This document shows, piece by piece, positions 48,701 through 62,900 of a stretch of DNA of 64,000 nt. This stretch comes from Patagioenas fasciata (lineage: Eukaryota > Chordata > Aves > Columbiformes > Columbidae): NCBI RefSeq assembly GCF_037038585.1, contig NC_092521.1, forward strand, positions 51,592,398-51,656,397, read 5' to 3'. A model generated the notes under the pieces. The model did not search any database. It was not told where the DNA came from and saw only the letters and a list, made by a program, of their open reading frames with translations. Each line of letters opens with the position of its first letter. Positions within the stretch are counted from its first letter, which is position 1. The translations under genes were made by a program, and so were the position numbers.

Positions 48701-50801
48701 CTGACAGATTTGCCTTTTCTGCTCCTACAACACCCAGCATTAAACTGCCAGGGATGGGGAGAATTATCCAGCCATTCTGAGCTGGTAGAGACAACTGGGG
48801 TTTTTTTATGTCCCTTCTTGCACGGAAGGTATTTTTTTTCTATGAGTAACTGGCAACTTCCATCTGACAAATGCTCTGCTGGTCTTTAGGGCTGGTGATG
48901 AGCTTCATCTGTCCTCATATCCTCCCGCAGTGTGTCACAGTTGTCACTTCTGACTTTTGCTATTTTTGATAGAGAGCTTAGAACTGTTTTAATCCTTGTC
49001 GGTACAAGGGAGGAGGCCAGCACAATATCTGTACAGCATCCAGTTCTCCCAGTTAGGAACCCCCAATAACCCTTCAGTTCCAAATTTGCAACCAACTATT
49101 TCCCCTAAGCTCCTAGTGAGGAACTCCTCTTCCTCCCATGTTTGTATCCGGTGGAAGAAAATGTTTGAAGGATATAAGTTTCTATGACATACATACATAA
49201 CTTGAAATGCTGTTGTGAGTTATATTCTGATCCCAAACTACTTTTCTAGAATGTTGAGGCTGATGTATGAAATAAAAGAATGCCCACTTTAATATAAAAA
49301 CAAATCAAAACACATAACAAAGCTGACAGAGCTCCATCAGCCTTTGATAAACAACTGAACATAAGTATAATTAACACAATAGAAAAATAGAAGCAGTATG
49401 ATAGCTAAGAGATTGTAATAATTTCTTACTTTTGATCAGGTATAAAGATAGAGTTGGATGTCAGGACTTGACCAGCATGACCAAGAGGGTAAAGTTGCCA
49501 CAAATTATGACATAAAAAGCAAAGTTTCCAAAAGGAAAGAAAGAGAAAAGAATGGGAGATTGCCACAGACAGGAATCAAGACCTACAAACAGGAAAAAAG
49601 AAGGAGGGGCGGGGGGCGGAAATCAAGAGTTTTCAAGCATGGCAGAGCGAGCAAACATGGCACAGCATGAAAAGTACTTTAAAAGGATACCAGCCATTCC
49701 AAGGGTCTGCGCCAGACAAACAGAACAAAAATCAAGGAAGTTATCTGCACAGCCTACCTTTTAGTCCTGAAAATCTGAAGGCTGGATCACCTTACACAGG
49801 CTTCTTGTACAGCCAGTGGAAAGACACAGGCTCCTTTAAAGGAGCAATGATTTTAAGTACATCTTTTTTTTTTTTTCACCCCTAGCATTTAACAAAGTTT
49901 AGAACAGAAAAGAAGTTGTGTTATATGCCCTGCTCTTCTCATTATGCTAGTCTCTGTTATCATTCTCTACCCTAAAAATCAAACCAGTTGATTAGTTAAG
50001 ACTAATCAAGACTAGTTAAGACTAGTCAGACAGCCTCAAAGAGCTAGATGCTTAGAAATTAGGCTCTGTGAATATACCTTACTTGTTAAGTTTCAAATCT
50101 GCCATAAAAGCAGAGCACCTTCAAACAACACAAAATGCAAAACAGGCTACAAAGTGCTGATTTTAAATCTCTGAAACCTAATTCATGGAAGAAAACAAAA
50201 GACTTCTACTCAGTTGTCATGCTAGTCAAGCTAGTGCCCTTTAAAATAATCCCCTAGTTTAAACTAATGACATTTGTATTCAGTAATGGACTTCAGGTGG
50301 AATTCATCTTCCAAATTTAGACATCCATCTGGGGGTGAGATGAATCATGCAGTGAAAGTGCTTATTTCTCTCCACTGACTATAAAGGGAACTTACAGAAC
50401 TAGCTACATAGAAGCAGCCAAAGCTGCTGTTCACCAACCTGCCTCCTGGTAGCTAATGCTCATGTCTACGCTGCCTAGCAAGCCTAATGGTCAACTCCTA
50501 TCACTGAATAAAAAAATTAGTCTAGAAAAGTTTTCTTTCGAGAAAGTGAGAAGCAGCACTGCCCTAAATTAGCACCTGGAATTTGCTTATATCTTTATGT
50601 AAACATTAGCAATCACTATTTTCCCCTTGGACAAGAGGTAGATATCTGTTCATGGAAAAATAGACACATCTTTCAAATAAACCCCTCACACATATGACAT
50701 CTTTCTACAAATCTTAACACCTATTGAGTGTGAAAGAACTATTTTAAAATAATGTAGTCACATACAGAAAGCTATCCAGAAGCCCATATCTTCATAAAAT
50801 G
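45791..50801. other. Noncoding stretch without recognised genes
   Basis: AT-rich and mostly unique-looking. A 20-bp trace of a CR1-type terminal repeat (attctgtgattctgtg) lies near 47393. Purine-rich tracts lie at 49520-49620. No exon is supported. Confidence 0.5.
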
Positions 50802-50919
50802 ATGCATAACTGAAAATATACAGGCTTTTTAAAAAAAACACGGACCAAATTTCAAATTGGGCCACATTTCATCTTGGGTCCATCTTTTGTAAACATCCTG
50901 TATATTTTCAGTTATGCAT
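50802..50919. repeat. Palindromic MITE-like hairpin element
   Basis: The first and last 23 bp (50802-50824 and 50897-50919) are exact reverse complements. Inside them both ends continue as an imperfect repeat (A-rich, then GGACC, AAAT, GGGCC/GGCCC), so the whole 118 bp folds as one long hairpin. It looks like two terminal repeats of a small DNA transposon back to back. Confidence 0.8.
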
Positions 50920-51639
50920 TACTACGTCCACTAATTACCTAAACTCAGCCTAAACTTTAAGAATGTTTCTACAGAAAGCAGGGCTGTAGGATTTAAAAAA
51001 AAAAAAACAAAACCAAACCAAAACAAAACAAAAAAAAACCCAAAAACCAGTGACACAGTATACTACTATATCAAAATAATCCAAACAGTAAAAATCTGCT
51101 GTGTTTTTCACAGCTGTCACATTATGAAAAGGAACAGGGCAGCTATATAAAATAACAGCCTCTTATTTCAATTAGTGCAATTCTTTACAAATGCAGTATT
51201 TCTCTTCAGCACAATGTCTGCTTAATATTACTTCTCCGTTTACAAGAACAGAAGTCCCTTGATTATTTCAAGTCATTACAGGCACAAATAAGTATACTTT
51301 TATCAATAAGCAGGCCATATGCAACAAACAGATACAGGTACTGAGCATGTTCAGGTGAGGGAAGTGCAATACAAAAATCAACACAAAGGAGTCTGAAGGG
51401 ACAGCAGAAATAACCAGCCTACAGACAGCACAAACCAGACATTTGTTTGATCAATACCCACTCAAAACTGCCTCTTTCTTAAAACATCTCTTTCCCTAAA
51501 GGGCCTCTATTGAGCGAGGAGCAAACAAGAGAGATGTGGCTGGAAGTGCATCCATTACATGACCAAAAAAAAGTACTATGCAGCAGTAAGAGGATGAAGT
51601 AACATGAAATTAAGCCATTGACTGACCTGCACCTGCACT

Positions 51640-53150
51640 CCTACCCCTGCTCTGAACACAATCCTTGCTTCATGGAGATTTTGTATTTTGGTAGAACGCA
51701 CAAGATCACACAAAGAAAAGAACATGTAACCAGTGGTCCTAAACAGGTCAGAACCCCATTTTGGGCAAAAGTTTGAGGGTTACTGATAGAAAGAATTCTG
51801 AAAAATAAGTAACAGAGGGGAAAATAAATAAATAAAGGGCAGGCTTCACAACAAAGGAATGGCTGTACTGAGCGAGATCCAAAGGTCCATGTCCATTCAA
51901 ATGCCTTCTCACTAACAGGAGCCAATAATAGATAACAAGTGAGGCATGTAAGAACACAATAAATATATAGTAATACTTCCCCAGAATACTCCCTGAACCC
52001 CCAACAGTTTGCAGAAGCAGGATTTCCTGAACAAGAATAGGTATTTGCCTTTGAGGATTCTTCTTCCACGAAACAGCAGTTTCCCTCTGCACTGATGTAA
52101 TGTTTAGTCTCCTTAAATTCCTGAGGCAAGAAATTCTATAGCTTAATTACATGTTCTGTTGAGAACCACCCCTTTTCTGTTTTCAATTCATCAGCTGTTA
52201 GTTTCATTATATACCTCCTAGTGTATGTGCACTAAAAAAAGACAGTGAATAAACACTCTCTATTTATGTTCCGTTGGCTGCTGAACACATTACAGGATTC
52301 TGTCACACCACTTTTTGGTCACCTTTTCTACCACAGTGAATTCATGCTGCTCCTCTTACAGAAATTGTTTCATAATTTGGATTTACTCTTCCTTAAAACC
52401 TCTTTTTGATACGATGACAGGGATATGGGTGAGTAGGGCAGAACTACATAAGATAATTCAATTTTATTTTTTTTTAACAGTATAGTCATTATTCTCCCTT
52501 TCTTTCTGAACAATTTCAAGTGGCAATCATCAGCTTTGAGCTCATTTTTTTAGATTAAAAGGCAAGCTTGCTCCTCTCCACCTCCAAATACACCACATGA
52601 AGCAATTTATGGGAAATTTCATCTGCTATTTTGCCGTCCAGTTGCTGAGCAATGTCAAGTGTTTGTGCAGAGCTAGGGTCTCCCTTTGCATCTGCTACCC
52701 ATCAGTAAAGTCTGTGAGCTCACTTTTCTTTTGTATCCTTTATTAAGTTGAACACTTTCCATTAACCTAACCCTGGAGAATTGTTAGCCAGGACCACTCT
52801 CTATTTACTCCAACTCTCCCTTTTTTATATTTGTCATTCATTTAACTCCATAAAGTCCTTTTCCCCTATCTTATGGCTGCTTAGTTTCTTCAAAATTCTT
52901 TGGTGGGGGCCTCTGTCAAATGCCCATTGGACATGGAAATAAACTATTTCTGTCAGATCTTACTTATTCGTGTGCTTGCCTTCAAAAAACCTCCAGTGAA
53001 TTTGCAAAACCTGACAGAAGGCTCTTAATTCTTCCTCGGTACATCATGTTTATCTACATTATCTTCATTATTATTTTGATTGATTTACTTAGTACAGATG
53101 TCAGGCTTACTGTTCTGTAGTTCCCCAGATCTCTCCTGAAGCCTTTTTTT
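51640..53150 (-). mobile_element. Ancient CR1-like LINE relic
   Basis: Blocks matching the conserved 3' part of old reptile/bird CR1 elements occur in order: ggaatggctgtactgagcga and aaaggtccatgtcc (51860), the attctatagcttaatta block (52135), the tcaaatgcccattggacatg block (52917) and gatgtcaggcttactgttct (53097). All are in the orientation of the younger CR1 copies here. The 162- and 114-codon minus frames inside it are not a gene. Confidence 0.6.
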
Positions 53151-53169
53151 TTTTTTTAAAAAAAAAAAA

Positions 53170-54610
53170 AGGTCAAATACAGATTAAGACACTATAGATC
53201 ATACACAAATGAATTAATATCTTAGCTAGATGTTGTATTTGTTGCTTACTGTCTATGGTACAATGATACTTGCTTGCTTGCCATTTGGAAAGCTGTACTA
53301 CTTGTAAGTGCAAAAGCAAGCTTCTCTAAAGACACTCAGGTTTTGTTTTTTTCCTTAGAAGTTTTACACAGTATCTTTGAGAAGATCAGCACATTATAAA
53401 CATTTACCATAACAGTAATACTACAAACTTTTAGCTATACCAAAAGAACTCTCCTATCTTTCCAGTCTGTAAATGACAGCTCCTTAAATATATGCTCCTG
53501 TGCAGTGGTAGCCATTCAACTATTTAATAGCTGTCCTAATTACCAGAAAACACAAATGAGCTTGTGAAAACACAGCTATTCATTTGCAAATGAGACCGCA
53601 TTCAAGGAAAGTATAACTTCTAACATCTTGCTAGAAGACTGGAACTGCAGAGATTAGAACCAACAAGCAGGCAACATGAGACAAGAACTAAACTACATCA
53701 ATTTTCAATATGGACAAGTATTTTTATACTCACCAGTTGTGTGAAGTTGCAGTTTTGTTTCACAAGGTTTCTAAGTGCCCTTTAAATTTCAAGTACAAGT
53801 TCACTATTTTTTTTTTTTTTGCAGCATAGCACTGACTTTAATCTTTTTCACTCACAAGTCCAAAGACAAAGAGTCAAAAGTGAGTCCCATTTTATTAAAC
53901 TGATCAGGTGCCTTTCTGCAATGCAAACTTAAATGCTAGGTTTCATTGTGACCATATTTCTATTAGTAAGGTGTCAAACATATTAGTGTGTTTAAATCCA
54001 TATGCAACTGTTTGAGCTCCTTTTTCACCTCTGTATTTTGTATTAGTCTAACAGAAGTTTGTAGTTCCAACACTAACAGAACAAGTGTGGATTCATCAAT
54101 TCAGCATGTTTAGACAAATGTAGTGAGAAAAACAAAACACACACCTTATCATTATTGGTAAAGAGACTGTTGGCACAAACATACCATTCACATCCTAAAT
54201 TTTTAAAACATTAAGAAGAACAAAAAAATACTCTATCATAGATGTTGAAAAAACACCTTTCCAAATACGAGATTAGAACATTTCCTTGATTTAAAAGCCT
54301 CTGGTACTTCTCAGACTTCCAGGAACCAGTTAACCATGTCCTCACCACCACTACCATGTGAGCAGGCAGAAGACACAGCAGACAAAGCCACACACAGACT
54401 TCATTTTAATAACACAAAGCTAAGAAACCCAAGAGAACAACACAGTTGCAGAGTTATCTCCCCTCTTCCCAAGCTGTCATAAGAAAGCTCTTAGAAACAA
54501 ACAAAACCAGCTTCCAAAACAAAAACAAAAACATTCTGCCTTTCAACACCTGTGTTTTGTTTCATTTCAACTACCAGCTTATTGTCGTGGCCCACTTAAA
54601 TCCTTTCATG
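53170..54610. other. Noncoding stretch, nothing recognised
   Basis: AT-rich with a poly-T run at 53806-53820. No exon or repeat identified. Confidence 0.5.
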
Positions 54611-54611
54611 A

Positions 54612-55880
54612 AAATCTCAGAACAGCTGAAGTTGGAAGGGACTTCTGGAGGATGCCTACTCCAGCGCCCCTGCTCAAAGCCATGTCGATGACAGCAAGTT
54701 GCTCTGGGCTGTGTCCAGTTGGGTTTGAGTTATCGCCAAGGATGGAGACTCCAGAACATTTCTGGACCACCTGTTCCAGCATGCCCATCACCCTTACAAT
54801 AAAAAACCTCAACTTTTTTGTCATATTTGAATGGAATTTCCTGTATTACAATTTGTGCTCACTGCCTCTCGTCCTGTCAGTGGGCACTACCAAAAGGAGC
54901 CTGGCTCTGTCCTCTTTATTCCATCCCATCAGGTATTTATACACATAAAATCCCCCTGAGACTTCTCATCCCTAGGCTGAGCAGTCCTGGCACTCTCAGC
55001 CTCTCCTCATAGGAGAGATACTCCAGACCCTGAGTTATCTTAGTGACCTTCTGTTAGCGTCTCTCCAGTATGTCCATGTCTCTCTTGTATCAAGAGCCCA
55101 GAAGCAGACAGAGCACTCCAGGTGTGGTCTCACCAGTGCTGAACAGGGGAAAAGGATCATCTCCTTGACCCGCTGGTAACTCTTTTCCTAATGCACCTAG
55201 GACACCCCTGGCCTTCTTTGTCACACATTACTGCCTCATGTACATCTTTTCCATCAGGACTCTCAGGTTCTTTTCTCTGAAGCTGCTTTCCAGTTGGTTG
55301 GAATATACCATATAGTATGTTCCTTCCCCCAGGAGCAGGACTTGGCATTTCCCTTTACTGAGCTTCATCAGGTTTCCATTAGCCAATTTCTCTGGTCTGT
55401 TGAGGTACTTCCGGATGGCAGCACAACCCTCTTGTCTATCAGCCACTCCTCACAGTTTTGTATCCTCTGCAAACATGCTGAGGGTGCATCTCTGTGTGCC
55501 AACCCAGGTCAGCAACAAAGGTGTTGAACAGGACTGGCCCTGGTTTTGAGCCCTGGGGTACAACATTAGCAACAGGCCTCCAGCTGGACTTCGTGCTTCT
55601 GACGACAACCCTTTCGGCCCAGCATTTCAGCCAGTCCCCAGGTGCTCTCACTTTTCACTCACCTCATGTGTACTTCATCAGTTTGTCTATGAGGATGCTA
55701 TGGGAGGCTGCGCTGAAAGCCTTACTAAGGTCAAGATAAACAATATTCACTGTTCTGCTCTCATCCACTCAGCCAGTCATCTCATCACAGAAGGTGGTTA
55801 AGCATAATTTCTCCTTCAAAAATCCAGGCTATGCTGACGAACAGCTGTGTCCCAACCAACTTCTAGTCCTTCATACTTGG
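54612..55880 (-). mobile_element. CR1 LINE, about 1.25 kb, minus strand
   Basis: The plus strand starts with the reverse-complemented CR1 3' block (gaagttggaagggacttctg). The minus strand shows ORF2 reverse-transcriptase remnants: [20 protein letters not shown] (55651-55439 frame), ENLRVLMEK, SLGMRSLRGI and FHSNMTKKLRFF, spread over several frames. It is more diverged than the 12.4-kb copy and 5'-truncated. Confidence 0.9.
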
Positions 55881-58544
55881 GAGTTATTCTAGGTCTTGTT
55901 ATTTGTCTTTTTCCATCAATTTTTTTTTCTGATGTATATAATATGCAACTATTAATGAGTTAGTGTATCTACTAATTGGGATGTCCTTAAAACAACTAAC
56001 AATCTCAGGGCACTGCTTAACAAACTACTTATTCCAGCCAGGCACTGAAATAACAATGCTTCTTTTTTCTCCACAAATGTGTCTGAACTAGTAGCAATGT
56101 TGTTGCAGCTGTAATTGCCTAATGATCTCAGAGAGGCAAGGAAAACACCCTCCTCCCCACCCCCAAATATACTCACTGCTCTTTGGATAATACAAGTTTA
56201 CCAGGCATACCGTCCAACCATCACACCTGTAAGAATTTTTCTCTCCTTTAAACTAGAATTTTGTTAATAGCATCCTTTCCACGCATCTAGTATAATTCCC
56301 ATATTTTGTCAGGCTCTTGACAGACAGAAGTGGCTCCTTTTCTCAGATTTCCTGGCCTCCCTGAAACAGAGATATCAATAATTTCAAATAGCATCTTCTC
56401 CACATGTGTTTTCCTTAACTTTTTTCACCTTCTCTCTTCTCTCCAGGAGTGCAGTGAAGACATATCAGACCCAAAACAACTAAGAAACATCCTGTGCTTA
56501 CACTTATTGGGGAAGAAAGAATGCACGGCACCAAACCCTCTGCATTCAAGTGATGGTGTACCTAGAAGGCAAGCATTCTTTCAATCTCCACTAAAATGAA
56601 GAGTGCATCAAAAAATTTTGGTCAGCAAAGCAGAAATGCAGTTTTCCTAAATTCTGTCCAGTTCTAAACACTTCCAGGGAGTGGATAATCCAGCAGCTGG
56701 TTTGGCTAAATGGTAGCTCCACTCTGTAGGTCTTACAGTAATGGCAGGTTACAGTTGTGGTTTTACACTGTGTTATACACCCAACTAAGTGCTTCAAACA
56801 CACTCTGTGGCATTAAACTGAACTGGAAGAGTAGATTACAACACGAATCCCTCATTCTTTCACCAGTTTAGTGACGTACTGCCAAAAAAAGAGTCCATTT
56901 TAAAAGCCGTGTTGTACATTTGGCCAGGACACGTCTGCTGTAGTTCCGACAGACCGAGGACGATCGTCTGACAACAGTTTCTAGGGTATTAACGCTCTCT
57001 GCAGCCAAGTGGTTGACTAAAATACTTTAAACAAATTTGGACATACAATCAGATTATAAGAATTTTCAGGCAGCTGAAGCCCTGGGCCAACACTAATTGA
57101 CAGCATCCATTTAAAAACTCTTTCACACTTGTGCAAAGTTAAATCAACTTGGCACTCTCTCTGGTAGGCAATTGTCTCCTTAAAGTATGAGCACTATTCA
57201 TCCAAGTGAATTGCTGCATTAAGGGGACAGTTGGCTGGCATGGGGAGGATGGGACCAATCGACAATGTGCCTTAGTCACAAAGAAGTTGCAGCAAGAGTT
57301 TCTAAAATCCAAAAGGCAGTTGTGACCGTGAATAGATGAAGCTAGCTGAAGACGACAAAAGTACAGGATGTTTCTGGGAAGATGCTGGTGGTTCAATAAA
57401 CTTCCTAACTATAAGTAATCTTAAAAAAGTTCTTGTGTCTTGTTTTGTAAATTTAGCACCTCAAGTGTTTCAGATAATTTCAGTTTACTACTTAACGCCT
57501 TAACAGCAGCTAAATATTGCAGCAATAGCTATTTGTGGATTTTTTTTTTTCAGATATATGTAGACTAAACAGCTAAGAGCTCTGTGGACCTGCATCCTTG
57601 CCAGGGAAGGGATTTTATTTCATGTGTAATAAAGAAATGCAGAGCAACATTTAAGGATTCATTCTCAAATTGTTCTAAGGCAATTACAAAGTTCCAGCTC
57701 CCCTTCCCTCAGTGAAACTTCGAAGAGAAAGTACAAGAAAGCCACACAGTGCTCAGGTCAAAATAATCACACAGACTGTTGAATTAATTCATTATCCCAA
57801 CAGGTATCACAAGCACCGAAACAACAGCTTGGCAGTGATAAATGGTACAAGTAGTACAGCAAACTGCTACATAAGTTATCACTCTATTTGAGTTAATTTT
57901 TCAAATACTATTTTTAATTGTTTGTGTACACAAGACAGATACCATTCTGTAAAGCATTAAAAAAGATGCTACTGTCCACTGTGGAAGTCAGTGGGATTAC
58001 TCCGCATACCACCAACAAACACATGGGATGACGTCCAATCCAGCTTGTGGTTTAAATGAATTAACTTCTTCCCACCTCAGCAAGACTACAAACAAGACCC
58101 CCAAATCCTACACGACTTGTCATATAAAGCCTGTTAAATTTAAATGATACATGGATCCCTTTCAGCAACTTAAGGATAAACTGCTCAAACATTTGCTAAC
58201 AGTTTATAAAGTGTTCGAATTTTCTTGTGACAATTTTATGTCACATAGGCAAAAGAGTTCAGAAACAGACTCTAGCTTATGTAGAATATTTGCAGTCAAA
58301 AATAAGTGATGTCTTATTCACTGTTCAATGCAGTGAATTAGTATAACTGTACTATCTAATTAGAAAAAGGAAAAAGTCTCTGATTCAACTGCTAAATTAA
58401 GCTAGCTATTTGAGTGAACAGCTCCAATTTCCTTGCTTGTAAAGGCAGGCAACACTTCTTTGTCTTCATTTTATACTCTAATGAAGTCTACTTCAATAGA
58501 GTTGCCTCTACTCATCCCAGAAGACAATTTGGCCCTTTTGTGTA

Positions 58545-58620
58545 AAACTAATTCCGCTCTCCCTGAAGTCAAGGGGAATTTTGCACTTGACTTCAGTGTG
58601 AAAAAGGATCAGATCATAGA
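58545..58620. repeat. Relic of an ancient amniote repeat (TGAAGTCAA palindrome)
   Basis: The unit cctgaagtcaaggggaattt is followed by its near reverse complement cacttgacttcagtg and then ggatcagatc. This is the pattern of a very old dispersed repeat common in turtles, crocodiles and birds. The family name is not assigned. Confidence 0.5.
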
Positions 58621-61600
58621 ACACCATCACTAAAATATTTGTGAATAATTAGCAAAAAAATAGGAAAAAAAAAATACAATTGATTTGATTTAAAAAACTG
58701 AAAATAAGTCTAATTTCCATTTCAGTTTAAACCATGTGAAAAGCTGTTCTACATGGAAATGTTTTTAAAAAGGTAATATAATCCCATCCAAATATTCTGA
58801 CTGTAAAACTACACTATCTAATGCATCTTGCCTCATCTTTTCAGTTTCAGAGGAACTGAGGGGGAAAAAGTAACTATCCCTCAAGCCCGGGAAATACTTT
58901 TAGAGAAGCAGCAGTATCATGGCATGGTTTCCATGCAGCAATAACACCTATGAACTTTTCAATTCTCTGACAGCGCTGTTAGGGTTTCCTCAAGAATGTC
59001 TTACACTGTGATCAGTCCACTGGCTCAAAAGTTTTGGCAGGTTACACTGTCAGCCTGATTACGATTTTATTCCATCACCTAAATTACCTGGTTGCCTGGC
59101 TATACTATACTACATATAGTGCAGTAAACAATGTTTACTTCTAAGTATTTGTGTAAGAGCAAAAGTAAAATACAACAGACCTGCAAAACAAATATATAGT
59201 TAAACCCAATGTATTTTACTGATCAGTAAAACTCAACCTCTTTCTTTGAGAAAAGAATGAAGAAGAACAAGTTTAAAACGAAGTTAAAACAATCATTCAA
59301 AATAACCATATAAAATCAAGGTGTCTTTCTTGTTAATGTCAGTCACTCTGTATTAACTTGGCTACAGTTTTACCATGTATGAGCCAAATTTAAATACTAT
59401 TCTGAAGGTATGTCAGATCTAAGCTAAGAAGTGGGGGGGGGGGGAAGAGAGAGCCATGGACTTAATAATCAATGGAAATTAATTCCAGAATATTTAAATA
59501 TCCTTATTTTGTATGAACAAATCAAATGTTTCCAGGGAAATAATTTTTCATCTAAAAGCTGTCACTTGCCTGATTTTACGTACATCACAATAGGTTTCTA
59601 CAGCATTCAAACTAAGAAATATTTTCTAAAATGAAACAGATTGATATCTTTAGCAAATTACATAATATATATAATTATTCAGTCAGTTATTTTGGAAGCT
59701 TATCACTTTAAATAACCTTGACTACTATGATTTATGAATTGTGTTTTATTTTAAGTGTATAACTGTGCTTAAAATACAGTATAGAACTGTATTTGAAAGT
59801 AAAAAAAAAAAGTATCTGTATTGCTATTGCATCTTAGCCTCTACAGTCATATACAAGTCAGTCGAGAATTTTATACAACTAAAAAAACAAACAAACAAAA
59901 AAACCAAACCAAAACACACACGCAAAAAACAGAACTTCACCCCCTACAGAATATTAACACAATACTTACTTTTCAGGCTTAAAAAAGTGTGACTACTGAA
60001 AAAAGGAATTTTACTCAAGAAAATTCCCTCAACTGACTAGTAGTAACAGGAATTATCCTGGATTTCCCTTCTCTTTCCTTCATGTGTAATTGTTTTCAGA
60101 AGGAACAGTATTTTGCTCTATGCTCTAAAGTGTTCCTGAATAGAGAGTTTAACTTTACTACGAAAACAGAATTAAACACGGCTGTCTACAATGGGATTAG
60201 TACACTAATCTTCTCTCTCCAATGAACGTTTTTAAGTTAGGTACAGATGAGTTGGTCTAGCCAATACTGTTATAACCTTTAATAATCCTTTAAACAAATA
60301 TTTAACAGGGGTGTCACTTAAACAAACTCCTTCCTCTCTTTGATTTCAGGACTTTGTCATTTTATTAATACACCTTCTACTTAGAACTCATGGCGGGGGG
60401 AAACCCAAAAAACAAAACCAACATACTTTGGCAAAAACCCCAAATATGGCACACATCGGAAAGCAAGAAGCAAACTTACATTTCAAGATATTCCCAAATT
60501 CTTGGGATGTTAAGAATCTTTCCTAAATTGGGGGGGGGGGGGGGGAATAATAAAAGAAATATTTGCCTAGATGGACTTCTGATCTGATTCATGACAGCTA
60601 TTGTCTCAGTAGGCTTTACTTAATGAACACATGTGAAGAGGAGAAGCACTGTTAAAATTTAGGATAAAAAAACAAACAAGAAAACCGCAAGTCTTCCATC
60701 TCACTGCAGTACAGGACAGCTTTCTCACAAGAATGATACACAACTCACCTGGACTAGTCATGACAAAAAGCAGAGAACGGTCTTTGCCCTATGGATCTTA
60801 TCTAAGCCTTGCATAAATCTGCATTAAAAAAAAAAATCCATATTTTCAGGTTCACCTGTCACTGAAGTATTGCAAGATCTCCTATTAAAAGAAATTATCC
60901 ACACGTGCATAAGATGCACTATTACATACGTTTGTAGCTTCATCATAGCACCCATATAAGTTCGCATGTCTAAGGAAATGAGGAATACTTCAACTGACCT
61001 ACTGGAACCACAGCTAGTCACACATACTAAATACTATGTATCAACAAAAACAGCAGAAGTAGTAAAATATTCCGCTGGTACATTCTGTTTTCAGCTCAAA
61101 AATTTATGGGAAAGGGGACACAAACACTCACTTTTATCACAGTAAGCCTTCTTCCCTTCCGTCTCACTGCTGCTCAGTCCCCACATGAATATAAATGCCA
61201 CATCTCTACAGGTTTTTTAAATGTGAAGTTTGCTATTAGGTTTGGTGTACATTTTTAATTTTTAATATGTCTGGAGATGACTATTTTACACAAATTTCAG
61301 ACTTACATGTCACATTTAATTCTCTGTTCTCACAGACTAACATTGTAAGACTTTTAACTGAAACACTAAAATTTTACCTGTTAATACGCTTCTGAAAACC
61401 TTGGTTTGGAAATCAGTAAGGTAAGGCTTTTATCTCAAACTGCATTCAGAAAAACAGCATCAGAATCAAGGCAAAGAAAAGAGCTAGAAGAGAACTGAGA
61501 AAAACAAAAACAAAAAACTTGGAAGATGTACTACTAAACTGATTGATTTGTTTTAAACACTTTACAATGTAACACAGAACTTCTGTATTTATATTCAAAT

Positions 61601-62734
61601 TTACCTCCTCAGCTGCAGCTCTTTGTTAAGGCTCTCTTTCCCACAGTTTGACAAATGAATGCTAGTTTCAGATAAATGCATATATTGAAAACCAAAATAT
61701 TTTCTATACATTAACTCTATATTAATTTTACAGTGGTGCATGTTTTGACCAAAGCCTTAACAGCACTTCTCCTCTTTGAGGCATATGTTCATTAAGTTAC
61801 GCCTACTGGAAGGTCAGCCCTTATGAATCACACCAGAAGTCCATCTGGACCAAATATCTCCAAGTCAGGTCAGAAGTTCATCACTGGTCCCCACCGTTTG
61901 AGATGCCGGGTGACACTGGATGCTCAGGAAGGGAGCCTAAGAACCAAGAATGCCTTTGGCCATGCAATCCTTGGCACAGTCTTTTAGCTTCTGGACTTTG
62001 GGGTACTGTTGCTCACAAAATAGAGTATTTGTGTTGAACAAGCTAAGCTGCTAAAAAACAACCAGAAACAGGAAGAATGTGGAAAGGAAGAACAAGTTAT
62101 ACAGGACTTTGGAGGGGTTCTTTTGGATTCTCCTGTGGTTACAAGTGCCAGTCACTCTTTTAGTTTCCAATAAAATGTTATTGAAAACCAAGAAGATACA
62201 TCTAACAACTCAGACCTGTTTTTCCTCTGTTACACTTAAAGCATAAATATTAATTTTGTTATCTAACCACACATAATAACTTATTAAAATTGGATTGTTC
62301 ACTATTAATTTGTTTTAAGTCTTCTTTTCCTGGCTTACGGCCAGAACAGTTATAATGCCATACAACTGCAATACTCAAGAGATTCATGGTACCCTTTAAT
62401 TACACTTTAAATACCTCACACAAGCCCTGCCTTTTCTTACAATCATCAGGGCACTAAATGCAGTTGAAAATTTCAAAACCTTTTGCCCAGGTACTGTATT
62501 TTTTCTTCCTGAAGCTGAACTTCATGTGCACCATCAAAAAATTTGCCACAATTACAGGCAAACATTTTGAACAGGTCTGAACATGAACACCATCCTCTAC
62601 TCTGACCCTTCGTTTGCTACAGGGCCATCAGTCCTGGTGAGTATACCTGAGACCTGACTGCATTTATGCTATTACTGTCTCAGTTTTTCAAGATTAGAAG
62701 GTGCTCCGGGCATGTGCAAACAAAGGAAATTAAT

Positions 62735-62900
62735 CCCACTGAAGCGAAGTCTTACAATATGAAGACTGACTTTAAATGTCTCATCAATGCCACAAAGTGC
62801 TCTTGAAAGTTCCCCCAACTCAAAACTAAAGGCCCTGATCTGCAAAGATTCACATACCTGGGTGTGTCTACTCAACTTCATTGTCAATGGAAGTAAGCTA
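62735..62900. repeat. Relic of an ancient amniote repeat
   Basis: Contains taatcccactgaag, ggccctgatctgcaaagatt and cttcattgtcaatggaagta, all typical words of the same old amniote repeat as at 58.5 kb. Strongly diverged. Confidence 0.45.

Noticed and set aside
51641-52129. 162-codon open frame on the minus strand
   Set aside because: It lies in the ancient CR1-like relic, has no start context or splice structure, and its text resembles no protein family.
55439-55651. 70-codon minus frame as a host gene
   Set aside because: It is the reverse-transcriptase core of the CR1 copy at 54612-55880.
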